A stretch of DNA of 38,437 nt from Nocardiopsis listeri NBRC 13360 (GCF_001570765.1 NZ_BCSH01000076.1:1-38437); one strand, 5' to 3'; positions 16,220-25,341 are shown, counted from the stretch's first letter. Translations and numbers: made by a program. The notes: a model not told the origin generated them from the letters alone.

Positions 16220-16546
16220 GGACTTCCACGCGGACCCGTTCGACGGGTACGCACTCATGAGGGCCGTCCCACCAGGACCCGAGCCACCGGGGGGCGGCCC
16301 CTCGTCATGGGCACGGTTGTCCGGAGCCGTGGCGAAGATCCGTGGCCGGTCACGCGAACGACCACGACGGGCTGGAGTTTCAGCGGTCGTTCTCACGCGT
16401 GAACTGGTGGTTCAAGTACATTTGAGACGGTCGTTCCCGTGCTGGGGACGGCCGTTTCCGCGTGTCGGCACAGAGCCCGCGTCGGCGGTCGACCCTCCAC
16501 GACGCACGGGCGCACAGAAGGACTTCGAGGGCGGGAGACCCCAAGG
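16220..16546. other. Leader of the second binding-protein gene: hairpin plus repeated GGTCGTTC element
   Basis: 327 bp without a gene. A long imperfect inverted repeat lies at about 16256-16309 (ATGAGGGCCG with CGGCCCCTCGTCAT) and may end or thin transcription after copy 1. Downstream the octamer GGTCGTTC occurs at 16385-16392 and 16429-16436, and inverted (GAACGACC) at 16356-16363. A diverged copy, CGGCCGTTT, is at 16449-16457. Copy 2 probably has its own promoter here. Confidence 0.5.
16256..16309 (+). terminator. Intercistronic hairpin between the two binding-protein genes
   Basis: ATGAGGGCCG on the left pairs with CGGCCCCTCGTCAT on the right with a small bulge, enclosing further G/C pairing. 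There is no T-run, so it may act as a partial terminator or an mRNA-stabilising end for copy 1. Confidence 0.45.
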
Positions 16547-17452
16547 ATGTACAGCCACAAGGGCCTGAAGAGTCTGGTCGCGGCCGGGATGGGCGGGGTA
16601 CTCCTGCTGACCGGATGCGCGGCCGAAGAGGGCGGCGAGGACCTCAAGGAGGTCGAGATCGCGCTGATCGGCTGGGAGGAGGCGATCGCGGTCACCCACC
16701 TGTGGGAGGTGATCCTGGAGGAGAAGGGCTACGACGTCACGGTCACCGAGACCGATCTGACGTCCGCCTTCGAGGGGGTGGCCAACGGCGAGCTCGACCT
16801 GTATCTGGACATGTGGCTCCCGGTCACGCACCACGAGTACATGGACGAGCACAGGGGACGGGTCGAGACCCTGGGTTCCTGGTACGACAACGCCTCCCTC
16901 ACCCTGACGGTTCCCGAGTACATGGAGGACGTGGCCTCGATCGACGACCTTCCTCGACATTCCGACGCCCTGGGCGGGACGATCGTCGGTATCGAACCGG
17001 ACGCGGGTCTGACCCGGGTCACTCGTGATCAGGCGATGCCCGGCTACCTGCTCGACGAGGAATTCGACCTGGAGACGTCGTCGGGTGCCTCGATGATGGC
17101 CGAGTTGGGTGAGGCGTACGAGGCGCGGGAGCCCATCGTCGTGACGCTGTGGCGTCCGCACCCGGCCTACGCCCAGTACGGCCTCAAGGACCTCGAGGAC
17201 CCGCAGGGGCTGATGGGCGAGGCCGAGAACATCCACTCCGTCGGTCGAGGCGGCTTCGGTGAGGACTACCCGGAGCTGACCGAGTGGATCCAGGACTGGA
17301 CCATGAACGACGACGAACTGGCGGAACTGGAGGTGCTCACGGTCGCCCCCGGTGTGGAGGACGCCACCGCGGGGGCCCGCGAGTGGCTGTCGAAGAACCC
17401 CATGTTCCTGGAGCGCACCATGGGTGAGGCGGCGCAGGGCCTGGAGTTCTGA
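16547..17452 (+). CDS. Glycine betaine/proline-binding lipoprotein, copy 2
   Basis: A 301-aa paralogue of the preceding protein, colinear over its whole length. The signal peptide ends LLLTGC (C24). The mature part opens VEIALIGWEEAIAVTHLWEVI and shares EPIVVTLWRPHPAYAQ exactly with copy 1. Other positions differ (Y/H, D/N and side-chain swaps near the cage stretches), which suggests a shifted substrate range or affinity. I chose the ATG at 16547 because it matches the start of copy 1 (MYS-K). GGGAG lies about 11 nt upstream, so the site is weak. It has its own 327-bp leader, so it may be separately controlled while sharing the same ATPase and permease. Confidence 0.88.
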   Translation: MYSHKGLKSLVAAGMGGVLLLTGCAAEEGGEDLKEVEIALIGWEEAIAVTHLWEVILEEKGYDVTVTETDLTSAFEGVANGELDLYLDMWLPVTHHEYMDEHRGRVETLGSWYDNASLTLTVPEYMEDVASIDDLPRHSDALGGTIVGIEPDAGLTRVTRDQAMPGYLLDEEFDLETSSGASMMAELGEAYEAREPIVVTLWRPHPAYAQYGLKDLEDPQGLMGEAENIHSVGRGGFGEDYPELTEWIQDWTMNDDELAELEVLTVAPGVEDATAGAREWLSKNPMFLERTMGEAAQGLEF

Positions 17453-17512
17453 CCCATGTGACCGTGCGCGCGAACGGACGGCGACCCCTCACGCCGAGGG
17501 GGAGCACGAGAA

Positions 17513-17550
17513 GCGGGGGCCGTCATCCCATCCGGGAGGACGGCCCCCGC
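17513..17550. terminator. Strong bidirectional hairpin terminator
   Basis: GCGGGGGCCGTC (17513-17524) pairs perfectly with GACGGCCCCCGC (17539-17550) around a 14-nt loop. It sits between the convergent binding-protein and rhomboid genes. Confidence 0.8.
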
Positions 17551-17584
17551 CGTGTGTCCGCTCGCGTAGTTCCGGTCCCGCGGT

Positions 17585-18193
17585 TCAGGGGGCGTAGTAG
17601 CCGCCCTGCGCACCGCCGCCGGGGCTGAGCCGACGATCGGCCTCACGCTTGGGCAGCATGTAGGCGGCGAGGAGTCCACCGATGAAACCGAACAGGTGCG
17701 CTTGCCACGAGACGCCGGGGTGTTGGGGCAGAACCCCCCAGATCATGGTCCCGTAGAAGATGACCACGCAGATCATGATGACGATGTCGACGGTCTTGCG
17801 CTCGATGATGCCGCGTAGGACGGTGTAGCCGAAGTAGCCGAACACGAGTCCGCTGGCGCCCACTGTGGGGACGCCCGGGACGGAGAACAGCCACACGCCC
17901 ACACCGCTCACCACGGCCACGATCAGGGTGGTGAGCAGGAAGCGGCCTTGGCCGCTGAAGGCGACCAGGGACCCCAGCACCAGGAACGGCAGCGAGTTAC
18001 CGATCAGATGGGGAAAGTTGGCGTGCATGAACGGGGCGGTCAATATCGTCCAGGGGGCGCTCGTGTCCCAGGCGCGCAGCCCGAACTCTTGGTCGAGCCG
18101 TATGCCGGGGACGGTGTCGACGATCTCGAACACCCACATGGCCGCGAGCATCCCCGCTACGGTCAGGATGGCGGTGATTCTGGACTGCTTCAC
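17585..18193 (-). CDS. Rhomboid-family intramembrane serine protease
   Basis: A 202-aa protein with about six membrane helices that cuts other membrane proteins within the bilayer. The catalytic Ser is in GASGLVFGY (S114) and the catalytic His in WQAHLFGFIGG (H166). The oxyanion-side motif HANFPHLIGNS (H57, H62, N66) is intact. The W-x-R loop expected between the first helices is not obvious. It starts at a GTG at 18193 with only a weak ribosome site. No partner gene is apparent. The C-terminus ends in a Gly-rich tail (GGGAQGGYYAP). Confidence 0.9.
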   Translation of the reverse strand: MKQSRITAILTVAGMLAAMWVFEIVDTVPGIRLDQEFGLRAWDTSAPWTILTAPFMHANFPHLIGNSLPFLVLGSLVAFSGQGRFLLTTLIVAVVSGVGVWLFSVPGVPTVGASGLVFGYFGYTVLRGIIERKTVDIVIMICVVIFYGTMIWGVLPQHPGVSWQAHLFGFIGGLLAAYMLPKREADRRLSPGGGAQGGYYAP

Positions 18194-18329
18194 ACTTTGA
18201 GCGTAAAGGAACAGGCCTTGTGGCGGTATGTCCGTCGCGGTGTGTGTGGCGAATAGAGAGGAATGTCTGACTGTCCTCGGGGCGGAACGGTGCGGCTCGG
18301 CCCGAGGCGGGGTCGGTGCGGCGCCCCGG

Positions 18330-18803
18330 TCAGGAGGTCAGAGAGCGCTCGCGGGGCGGGATGCCGGCGACGGCCATGAAGGCCTCGACCCTGGCGGGCT
18401 GGATCATCCCGGTCAACGGCAGGTGGCTGCGCGCGGTGCGGCGGCCGGACAGGGACGGGAAACGCTTGGCCCGTCCGGTGGTGTCGTACAGGCCCAGGGA
18501 ACGAATGCGTCCGGGCAGCAGGCGGTAGGAGCCGATCTCCTCGAAGGGGACGCTCACGACGTAGGACCCGCGCTCGTAACGGAACTCGTCCTCGGAGATC
18601 TCCAGCACGGGCTTCCTGATCAGGTGGCCGTGGACGGCGCAGGCCGCGCCGCCGAGCACGAGCAGGACCCCGAGGGTGACGCCGGCCCAGTGGCCGGAGC
18701 CGATCAGCGCCGTGATCAAGCCCAGGATCAGCAGCACGTAACCGGCCCACGTCTCTACGTACTTACGACCTACGGGGCAGACCAGGCGGACCGATTCGGA
18801 CAC
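18330..18803 (-). CDS. Small membrane protein with two TM helices and a PH-like tail
   Basis: A 157-aa protein. Two hydrophobic helices (about 20-63) are joined by a short SGHWAG turn. The cytoplasmic tail has alternating strands (LEISEDEFRYERGSYVVSVPFEEIGSYRLLPGRIRSLGLYDTTG), as in bacterial PH-like (bPH/YdbT-type) domains. The GTG at 18803 follows GAGAGAGG by about 10 nt. It lies upstream of the rhomboid gene on the same strand with a 136-bp gap, so it may be a separate unit. Function is unknown. Confidence 0.7.
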   Translation of the reverse strand: MSESVRLVCPVGRKYVETWAGYVLLILGLITALIGSGHWAGVTLGVLLVLGGAACAVHGHLIRKPVLEISEDEFRYERGSYVVSVPFEEIGSYRLLPGRIRSLGLYDTTGRAKRFPSLSGRRTARSHLPLTGMIQPARVEAFMAVAGIPPRERSLTS

Positions 18804-19442
18804 GGCGGATGCCTCTCTCGCTGGGCGGGGCGCTGAGGATGACGGAGGTCGTCACACGGAACCTTATCCGCTTCGTGTGTGCGAGACCCTCGATTTCGGA
18901 CATCTTGGTGGTGGGGTTCAGGACATGTTCGTGTCCATTTTCGAGTTTCGTACGGATACAAGAGTCGATGATTGGTTCATCCTATGTTTTCTGGGGTGGA
19001 AATCGAATCGGTGAACTGTCCTGTTTTGGTGCGATTTGGTATGTATGGTTCTCCGTGTCCACTTCCCTCTTGGTAGTGATTCGCGTCCTCGCCGTAGTTA
19101 AACATTGTTGACTTATGTGTCGGGGCTGTTCGCGGTAACCGATTAACCGCAAACCTTTAGTCGGTCGTCCGAATCCCAGATGATTGGCGGGTTTTCCCGT
19201 GGGTCCTTTGGCCTGCGTCGATGTGAAGTGACACGGTGCGTTGCCGGGGTATTGAGGAAACATGACTCGGGATTGGGCCGATGGGCGCGAACCGGTTGCG
19301 GATGGGTCACAAAACCGGCATTGGGGCTATACAGATTTTTCGGTAAATGGTCTTCTGATCGACTAATCGCCTAGTTTTGTCGGGGCGTGCCCTTGGGGCA
19401 TCTCCCCCGTGTCCTGTCGCTTCAGTGATCAAGGGTGTGACT
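18804..19442. other. Long AT-rich leader upstream of the peptide-transporter operon
   Basis: 639 bp without a credible gene. From about 18880 to 19375 it is clearly AT-richer than the surroundings. A 100-codon plus-strand frame (18809-19111) has no ribosome site or normal codon use. A possible promoter is GTCACA (19306-19311), 16 bp, TATACA (19328-19333), giving a leader of about 100 nt. ACCGA/TCGGT arms near 19138-19168 could form a weak dyad. Confidence 0.45.
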
Positions 19443-21146
19443 ATGTTCAAGCGTCGAAAGACGCTGGCGCTCGCCGCGGCGGCGTCGTCAGCAATGTTGG
19501 TGGCCAGTGGTTGTAGCGGTGGCGGAGGGGAGGAGGACGACGGCCTCAGGGAAGCCACCTGGGTCATCGAGACCCTTCCCGGCGCATGGCAGTCCATCAG
19601 TGCGGCCGGTGGCAGCGTCTACGTCATCCAGATGCTCTCCGGCATTCTTCCGAGCACCGGCGGGTGGCTGGCCGACGCTGAGACCTACGAGTACGACATG
19701 GACGTCCTCGCCGAAGAGCCCACCCTGATCAACGACGACCCCGACGAGGGGCCCTTCGAGTTCAGCTTCACGCTCGCCGACGACGCCGTGTGGAGCGACG
19801 GCGAGCCGATGACCGGCGAGGACCTGCGGGTCACCTGGCTGATGTCCGCTGGACCGGAGGAGGGCCACTGCAACGGTTGTGACTCCCGTTCCAGCACCAA
19901 CCCCGACCAGGTCGAGGCCATCGAGGTCGATGGCAAGACCGCCACGGTCACTCTGAAGGAGGGCCAGGCCAACGCCGAGTGGATGGGCCTGTTCGACTCG
20001 CACAGCGTCGCCGGTGGTTTCCTCCCCTCCCACCTGGCCGAGGAGAACGGCTGGGACGTCGACGATCCGGACCAGCTGGGCGAGTTCTTCGCCTGGCTGC
20101 ACGCCGAGCGCCCCGAGTGGTCCGGCGGCCCGTTCCAGATCGTCGAGGGAGACCTGGAGAACGAGGTCGTCAAGGAACCGAACCCCGAATGGTTCGGCGA
20201 CGAGCCCGGCCTGGACCGGGTCACCTTCATGTTCAACACCGACGAGGGCACCTTCGTCAACGCCTTCAGCAACGATGAGATCCACGGCGGAAACCCCTTC
20301 TCCTACAACGAGGACGTCTACACCCAGCTTCAGGACCTGCCCAACGCCAAGACCTCGATCGGTGAGGGCGCGTCCTGGGAGCACGTGGACATCAACCTCA
20401 ACAACGAGTTCCTCCAGGACGTCGAGCTGCGACGCGCTATCTTCACCGCCATCGACCGTGACGAGATCGCCTCGCGCAACTACGAAGCCGGCTACCCCGA
20501 ATACCAGCTGAAGAACAACCACATCTTCGGCAACGACAGCCCCTACTTCGTGGACCACTACGAAGGCGAGACGCAGGGCACCGGCGACATCGACGCCGCC
20601 ACCGAGATCCTCGAGGACGCCGGCTACGAGGTCGGCGACACTCTCACCCTCGACGGTGAGGAGGTCGGCCCCTTCCGTCTGCGCAGCACCGACTCCGTCG
20701 TGCGCAACACCTCGCTCCAGCTCATCCAGGCCCACCTGGCCGAGATCGGCATCACCACCAACATCGAGGTGACCGACGACCTGGGTGGCACGCTCGCCGA
20801 GAACGACTACGACATCATGCAGTTCGGCTGGCAGGGCAACCCGTACTTCGTGACGTCGGGTGCCCAGTACTGGCGCAGCGACAGTGACAGCAACTTCGGT
20901 GGCTTCGACAACGAGGACGTCGACGAGCTGGTCGACGAGGCGGCCAACGCCCCCGACCTCGACACCGCCGCCGGTCACCTGAACGAGGCCATGGAGATCC
21001 TGGTCCCGGAGGCCTACGTCCTGCCGATCATGCACGAGCCGAACTACTCCTTCGTGAACAGTGACCGGCTCGCGGGAGTCGAGGACAACCTCCAGTCCAG
21101 CTACCGCTCCACCCACAACGTCGGTGAATGGACCATCGCCGACTAG
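19443..21146 (+). CDS. Oligopeptide/dipeptide-binding lipoprotein (SBP family 5)
   Basis: A 567-aa extracellular binding protein for the ABC importer encoded downstream. The signal peptide ends LVASGC (C24) and a Gly-rich, acidic linker follows. Family-5 marks include FEFSFTLADDAVWSDGEPMTGEDL, the HVDINLNNEFLQDVELRRA block (usual ..NLRRPPFDDVRVRQA..), and YWRSDSDSNFGGFDNEDVDELVDEA near the end. Two Cys in the insert GHCNGCDSRSS might form a disulfide. The ligand (peptide, glutathione, opine or sugar) cannot be read from sequence. The ATG at 19443 follows AAGGGTGT. It is the first gene of the operon. Confidence 0.9.
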   Translation: MFKRRKTLALAAAASSAMLVASGCSGGGGEEDDGLREATWVIETLPGAWQSISAAGGSVYVIQMLSGILPSTGGWLADAETYEYDMDVLAEEPTLINDDPDEGPFEFSFTLADDAVWSDGEPMTGEDLRVTWLMSAGPEEGHCNGCDSRSSTNPDQVEAIEVDGKTATVTLKEGQANAEWMGLFDSHSVAGGFLPSHLAEENGWDVDDPDQLGEFFAWLHAERPEWSGGPFQIVEGDLENEVVKEPNPEWFGDEPGLDRVTFMFNTDEGTFVNAFSNDEIHGGNPFSYNEDVYTQLQDLPNAKTSIGEGASWEHVDINLNNEFLQDVELRRAIFTAIDRDEIASRNYEAGYPEYQLKNNHIFGNDSPYFVDHYEGETQGTGDIDAATEILEDAGYEVGDTLTLDGEEVGPFRLRSTDSVVRNTSLQLIQAHLAEIGITTNIEVTDDLGGTLAENDYDIMQFGWQGNPYFVTSGAQYWRSDSDSNFGGFDNEDVDELVDEAANAPDLDTAAGHLNEAMEILVPEAYVLPIMHEPNYSFVNSDRLAGVEDNLQSSYRSTHNVGEWTIAD

Positions 21147-21163
21147 GGCGGACCGAGTGCCCA

Positions 21164-21198
21164 GGCCCGGCTCCGGGACACCCTCCCGGGGCCGGGCC
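21164..21198 (+). terminator. Intercistronic hairpin after the binding-protein gene
   Basis: GGCCCGGC then CCGGG (21164-21177) pairs with CCCGG then GCCGGGCC (21185-21198) around a 7-nt loop, with one wobble pair. It lies 18 bp past the stop and 32 bp before the permease start. Such hairpins let the binding protein be made in excess over the membrane parts. Confidence 0.6.
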
Positions 21199-21229
21199 GA
21201 TCCTCGCCCATCCCTGAAGGATCACTTCC

Positions 21230-22240
21230 ATGCTCGTTTACACGATGCGACGCGTCCTGGGCGCGATACCCGTCCTGGTCCTCGCATCCATCCTCACCTT
21301 CGTGATGATCGACGTCTCCGGTGACCCGCTGGCCGACATCCGGATGCAACAGCCACCGCCCACAGAGGAAGTCATCCAGCAGGCGGAGGCGCGCCTCTAC
21401 CTGGACCGCTCCATGCCCGAGCGGTACTGGCTGTGGATGACCGGAATCGGTGGCAACGGCGACATCGGCCTGCTCCAGGGTGAGTTCGGCCCGTCCACCC
21501 AGGGGCCGCAGTACGAGATCGGCCCCGCCATCGCCGAACGTCTATGGACCACCCTGCGCCTGGTGGGCGCCGCCATGGTCTTCGCGTTGGGCCTGGCGAT
21601 CATCACCGGTGTCATCAGCGCTCTGCGCCAGTACTCCAAGCTCGACTACACGCTCACCTTCGTCGGCTTCCTGGCCTTGGCGATGCCGACCTTCTGGCTC
21701 GCGGGCATCATGCAGGCGGCCGGGGTCAAGTTCAACCAGTTGGTGGGCGAACAGGTCTTCGCCACCATCGGTGACGGACGCTTCCGAGCCCAGGGCGAAC
21801 CGTTGGGCGACCAACTGGTCAACGCGTTCGCCCACATGGCCCTGCCGACGCTCGTGCTCATGCTGATCAGCTTCGCCTCGTGGAGCCGCTACCAGCGCAC
21901 CTCCATGCTCGAGGTGATGAACAGCGACTACGTGCGTCTGGCCCGGGCCAAGGGGCTGCGCAACCACGTGGTCATCCGTCGTCACGCCCTGCGCACCGCG
22001 CTGATCCCGCTGACGACGGTCGTGGCCATCAGCGTCGCGGGTGTGATCGACGGGGCCATCCTGACCGAGACGGTCTTCCAATGGCGTGGTCTCGGCGACT
22101 TCTTCATCACGGCGGTGGACAACAACGACTCCTACGCGCTGATGGGATGGTTGCTGCTCAGCGGGATCATCGTGATCGTGGCCAACCTCGTCGCGGACCT
22201 GTTGTACGCCGTGCTCGACCCAAGGATCCGCTATGAGTGA
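21230..22240 (+). CDS. Peptide ABC transporter permease (DppB/OppB-like)
   Basis: A 336-aa membrane protein with about six helices. The N-terminus MLVYTMRRVLGAIPVLVLASILTF, the periplasmic P-P-P-T-E-E-V-I-Q-Q-A stretch and the coupling loop YVRLARAKGLRNHVVIRRHALRTALIPL mark it as the B-type permease of the Dpp/Opp family. It ends with the usual D-P-R-I-R-Y. The ATG at 21230 follows AAGGAT. It overlaps the next permease gene by 8 bp. Confidence 0.92.
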   Translation: MLVYTMRRVLGAIPVLVLASILTFVMIDVSGDPLADIRMQQPPPTEEVIQQAEARLYLDRSMPERYWLWMTGIGGNGDIGLLQGEFGPSTQGPQYEIGPAIAERLWTTLRLVGAAMVFALGLAIITGVISALRQYSKLDYTLTFVGFLALAMPTFWLAGIMQAAGVKFNQLVGEQVFATIGDGRFRAQGEPLGDQLVNAFAHMALPTLVLMLISFASWSRYQRTSMLEVMNSDYVRLARAKGLRNHVVIRRHALRTALIPLTTVVAISVAGVIDGAILTETVFQWRGLGDFFITAVDNNDSYALMGWLLLSGIIVIVANLVADLLYAVLDPRIRYE

Positions 22241-23153
22241 GAACGGCATGATCGGGAAAGCCCGCCGAGGTACGGCGAAGAAGAGGGACAGCGCCGACCG
22301 GACCCAGTTGCAGACGATCCTGATCAGGTTCACGCGGCACCGACCCGCGATGGTCAGCCTGGTCCTGCTGGGCCTGATCGTCCTGTTCGCGTTCGTGGGG
22401 CCCTTCTTCTGGGTGTGGGACCACACCGTCTACAAGGAGATCCCCAGCAACCTGCCGCCGGGCGGCGATCACCCGTTGGGAAGCTCCGCGGCCGGGAACG
22501 ACGTCCTAGCCCAGCTCATGCGCGGGGCCCAGCAGACCCTGAAGGTCGCCTTCACCGTCTCGCTGGTCTCCACCGTCGTCGGTTCCCTGTGGGGTGCCAC
22601 GGCCGGGTACTACGGCGGCCGCGTCGACGCGTTGATGATGCGCGTCGTCGACATCTTCCTCATCGTCCCGTTGCTGGTCGCCGCCGCGGCGATCGCGGGC
22701 AGTGCCGGGGCCGGGGCGTCCTGGTCCGCCATCGCCCTGATCATCGCGATCTTCTCGTGGGCGACCATCGCGCGTGTGGTCCGCGGCGTCGTCCTGTCCT
22801 TGCGGGAACAGGAGTTCGTGGAGGCGGCCCGGGCCTCGGGGGCCTCCGCGCCGTGGATCATCGTTCGGCACCTGCTGCCCAACGCGGCCGGACCGATCAT
22901 CGTCGCCGCCACCCTGCTGGTGGCCGTGGCGATCCTCGCCGAGGCGGGCATGTCCTTCCTCGGGCTCGGCATCCAGCTCCCGGACATCTCGCTCGGCCAG
23001 ATGATCGGCAGCGCGCGCACGGCGGTGACCACGCGTCCCTGGCTGTTCTATCCGCCGGGTGTGCTGCTGGTGCTGATCTGTCTGACGATCAACTTCATCG
23101 GTGACGGCCTCCGGGACGCCCTCGACCCACGACAGACCAGGGTGCGGCGATGA
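22233..23153 (+). CDS. Peptide ABC transporter permease (DppC/OppC-like)
   Basis: A 306-aa membrane protein and partner of the B-type permease. It has a charged N-terminus, a first helix MVSLVLLGLIVLFAFVGPFF, then HPLGSSAAGNDVLAQLMRGA (the usual HPLGTDxxGRDVLSRLIYGA). The coupling loop is EFVEAARASGASAPWIIVRHLLPNAAGPI. LGTD reads LGSS here and GRD reads GND, both uncommon changes. It overlaps the genes on either side (8 bp upstream, ATGA downstream), so all three are translated together. Confidence 0.92.
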   Translation: MSENGMIGKARRGTAKKRDSADRTQLQTILIRFTRHRPAMVSLVLLGLIVLFAFVGPFFWVWDHTVYKEIPSNLPPGGDHPLGSSAAGNDVLAQLMRGAQQTLKVAFTVSLVSTVVGSLWGATAGYYGGRVDALMMRVVDIFLIVPLLVAAAAIAGSAGAGASWSAIALIIAIFSWATIARVVRGVVLSLREQEFVEAARASGASAPWIIVRHLLPNAAGPIIVAATLLVAVAILAEAGMSFLGLGIQLPDISLGQMIGSARTAVTTRPWLFYPPGVLLVLICLTINFIGDGLRDALDPRQTRVRR

Positions 23154-25303
23154 CGACTGAGTACATGAACGAAGAACACGCCACCGCCGAGACCGGTGAC
23201 GACGTGGTGCTCGAGGTCTCCGACCTGAGCGTCACCTTCCCCTCCGACGACGGCCCGCTTCCGGCGGTCCGCGAGGTCTCCTACGTGCTGCGCCGGGGCG
23301 AGGCCCTGGGCATCGTTGGGGAGTCGGGCTCGGGCAAGTCCGTGACCTCCATGGCGATCATGGGCCTGTTGCCCAGGAACGCACGGGTGGAGGGCTCCGC
23401 CCGGGTCCTGGGCCAAGAGGTCATCGGGCTCGACGACAAGGCGATCAGCCAGGTCAGAGGGAAGAAGATCGCGATGATCTTCCAGGACCCGCTGACCTCG
23501 CTCAACCCCGTCTACACGATCGGCTACCAGATCGCCGAGGCGGTGCTCGCACACCGGAAGGTGAGCAAGCAGGACGCCATGAAGCGGGCGCTGGAACTGC
23601 TGGAGATCGTGGGTATCCCGTCGCCCGAGCAGCGGCTCAGGCAGTACCCGCACGAGCTCTCCGGCGGCATGCGCCAGCGCGTGGTCATCGCGATCGCCAT
23701 GGCCAACGAGCCGGACGTGATCATCGCCGACGAGCCCACCACGGCGCTCGACGTGACCGTCCAGGCACAGGTCCTGGACGCGCTCCAACGGGCCCGTCGG
23801 GAGACCGGCGCGGCCCTGGTGCTCATCACCCACGACCTCGGTGTCGTCGCCGGTCAGGTCGACCGGGTCGGGGTGATGTACGCGGGCCGCATCGTGGAGA
23901 TGGGCCCGGTGGAGGAGGTCTTCTACCGGCCGCGCATGCCCTACGCGTTGGGGCTGCTCGGCTCGCTGCCCCGACTGGACGGCGACCGCTCCGACCGGCT
24001 CACGCCCATCCTCGGGAGCCCGCCCTCCCTGCGGGACCTGCCCCCGGGCTGCGGGTTCGCCCCGCGTTGCCCGATGGCGCGCGAACGGTGCCACCAGGAA
24101 GAGCCGCGGCTGCTGCTCACCAACGGTGATACCGGCCGGGAACCCTCCGAGGCGGGCGCTCCCACCGTCCACACGGCGGCCTGCCACTTCAGCGACGAGC
24201 TCGTGGGCGTGGGGGCGGCCGACCTGTTCCGACCCGGTGAGGAGCGCCCGGAGACGACCGAGGGCGAACCCGAACCGAAGAACCCCGTGGAACCGGATGT
24301 GCTGCTCAGCGCCACCGACCTGGTCAAGCACTTCCCGATCCGGTCCAAGGGCATCCTGCGCCGCAAGGTCGGAGAGGTGCAGGCGGTCTCGGGCATCTCG
24401 CTGGACCTGCGGGAGAAGGAGACGCTCGCGCTGGTGGGGGAGTCGGGCTGTGGCAAGTCCACCACGGCGCGGTTGCTGCTCAACCTCATCCGGCTCACCT
24501 CGGGTGAGGTGACGTACATGGGCCGTCCCCTGCAGGGTCTCTCCGACCGGCGGATGCGTCCGCTCCGCAAGGACCTGCAGTTGGTCTTCCAGGACCCGTT
24601 CGCCTCCCTGGACCCGCGCATGACGGTCTCGGACATCATCGCCGAACCCATGCGCATCCACGGGGACGGGCACCGGGACGCGCGCAGGCGGGTCAAGGAA
24701 CTCCTGGAACTGGTGGGACTCGACCCCGAACACGGTTCGCGGTATCCGCACGAGTTCTCGGGTGGCCAACGACAGCGCATCGGTGTGGCCCGTGCCCTGT
24801 CGCTCAACCCCCGGGTGCTGGTTCTGGACGAGCCGGTCTCGGCCCTGGACGTGTCCATCCAGGCGGGCGTGATCAACCTGCTGGAGGACCTCCAGGACGA
24901 GCTGGGGTTGTCGTACCTGTTCGTCTCGCACGACCTGTCGGTGGTCAAGCACATCGCCGACCGGGTGGCCGTGATGTACCTCGGCAAGATGGTGGAGACG
25001 GCCACGACGGAGCAGTTGTTCAGCGCTCCCGCGCACCCGTACACCCAGGCGTTGATCTCCGCGATCCCGCTGCCCGACCCGATCAAGGAGCGGACCAGGG
25101 AGCGGATCATGGTCACGGGTGACATCCCGAGCCCGGCGAACCCACCCTCGGGTTGTCGTTTCCGAACTCGTTGCCCGAAATTCGCCAACGAGCTATCGGA
25201 CGTCGAGCGCACCAAATGCGTGGAGGAACCGCCGGAGTTGTTGGACCGAGGCGCCGGACACCGGGACGCCTGCCACTACTCCGAGGTGGTCGAACTCATT
25301 TGA
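23150..25303 (+). CDS. Fused peptide ABC transporter ATPase (DppD-DppF in one chain)
   Basis: A 717-aa protein with two complete ABC ATPases. The first half has GESGSGKS, LSGGMRQRV and VIIADEPTTALDV. The second has GESGCGKST, FSGGQRQRI and VLVLDEPVSALDV. Each half ends with an oligo_HPY-type Cys cluster: CGFAPRCPMARERC plus a later Cys, and CRFRTRCPKF with two more. In related Dpp ATPases these hold an iron-sulfur cluster. Acidic residues around 350-385 link the halves. One chain replaces the usual D and F subunits, a known arrangement in actinobacteria. It starts ATGA over the DppC stop, and a UUCG-loop hairpin follows directly. Confidence 0.93.
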   Translation: MTTEYMNEEHATAETGDDVVLEVSDLSVTFPSDDGPLPAVREVSYVLRRGEALGIVGESGSGKSVTSMAIMGLLPRNARVEGSARVLGQEVIGLDDKAISQVRGKKIAMIFQDPLTSLNPVYTIGYQIAEAVLAHRKVSKQDAMKRALELLEIVGIPSPEQRLRQYPHELSGGMRQRVVIAIAMANEPDVIIADEPTTALDVTVQAQVLDALQRARRETGAALVLITHDLGVVAGQVDRVGVMYAGRIVEMGPVEEVFYRPRMPYALGLLGSLPRLDGDRSDRLTPILGSPPSLRDLPPGCGFAPRCPMARERCHQEEPRLLLTNGDTGREPSEAGAPTVHTAACHFSDELVGVGAADLFRPGEERPETTEGEPEPKNPVEPDVLLSATDLVKHFPIRSKGILRRKVGEVQAVSGISLDLREKETLALVGESGCGKSTTARLLLNLIRLTSGEVTYMGRPLQGLSDRRMRPLRKDLQLVFQDPFASLDPRMTVSDIIAEPMRIHGDGHRDARRRVKELLELVGLDPEHGSRYPHEFSGGQRQRIGVARALSLNPRVLVLDEPVSALDVSIQAGVINLLEDLQDELGLSYLFVSHDLSVVKHIADRVAVMYLGKMVETATTEQLFSAPAHPYTQALISAIPLPDPIKERTRERIMVTGDIPSPANPPSGCRFRTRCPKFANELSDVERTKCVEEPPELLDRGAGHRDACHYSEVVELI

Positions 25304-25306
25304 CGG

Positions 25307-25330
25307 GTGCCGGCGGTTCGCCGCCGGCAC
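25307..25330 (+). terminator. UUCG tetraloop hairpin after the peptide-transporter operon
   Basis: GTGCCGGCGG-TTCG-CCGCCGGCAC is a perfect 10-bp stem capped by a UUCG loop, starting 3 bp past the stop codon. Confidence 0.75.
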
Positions 25331-25341
25331 GGTGGTATCCG

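Noticed and set aside
12958..17236. Long minus-strand frames opposite the osmolyte-transporter operon
   Set aside because: They are shadows rich in H/D/G/R opposite well-recognised ABC genes.
18809..19111. 100-codon plus-strand frame in the AT-rich leader
   Set aside because: No ribosome site, no G/C third-position bias and no recognisable protein pattern.
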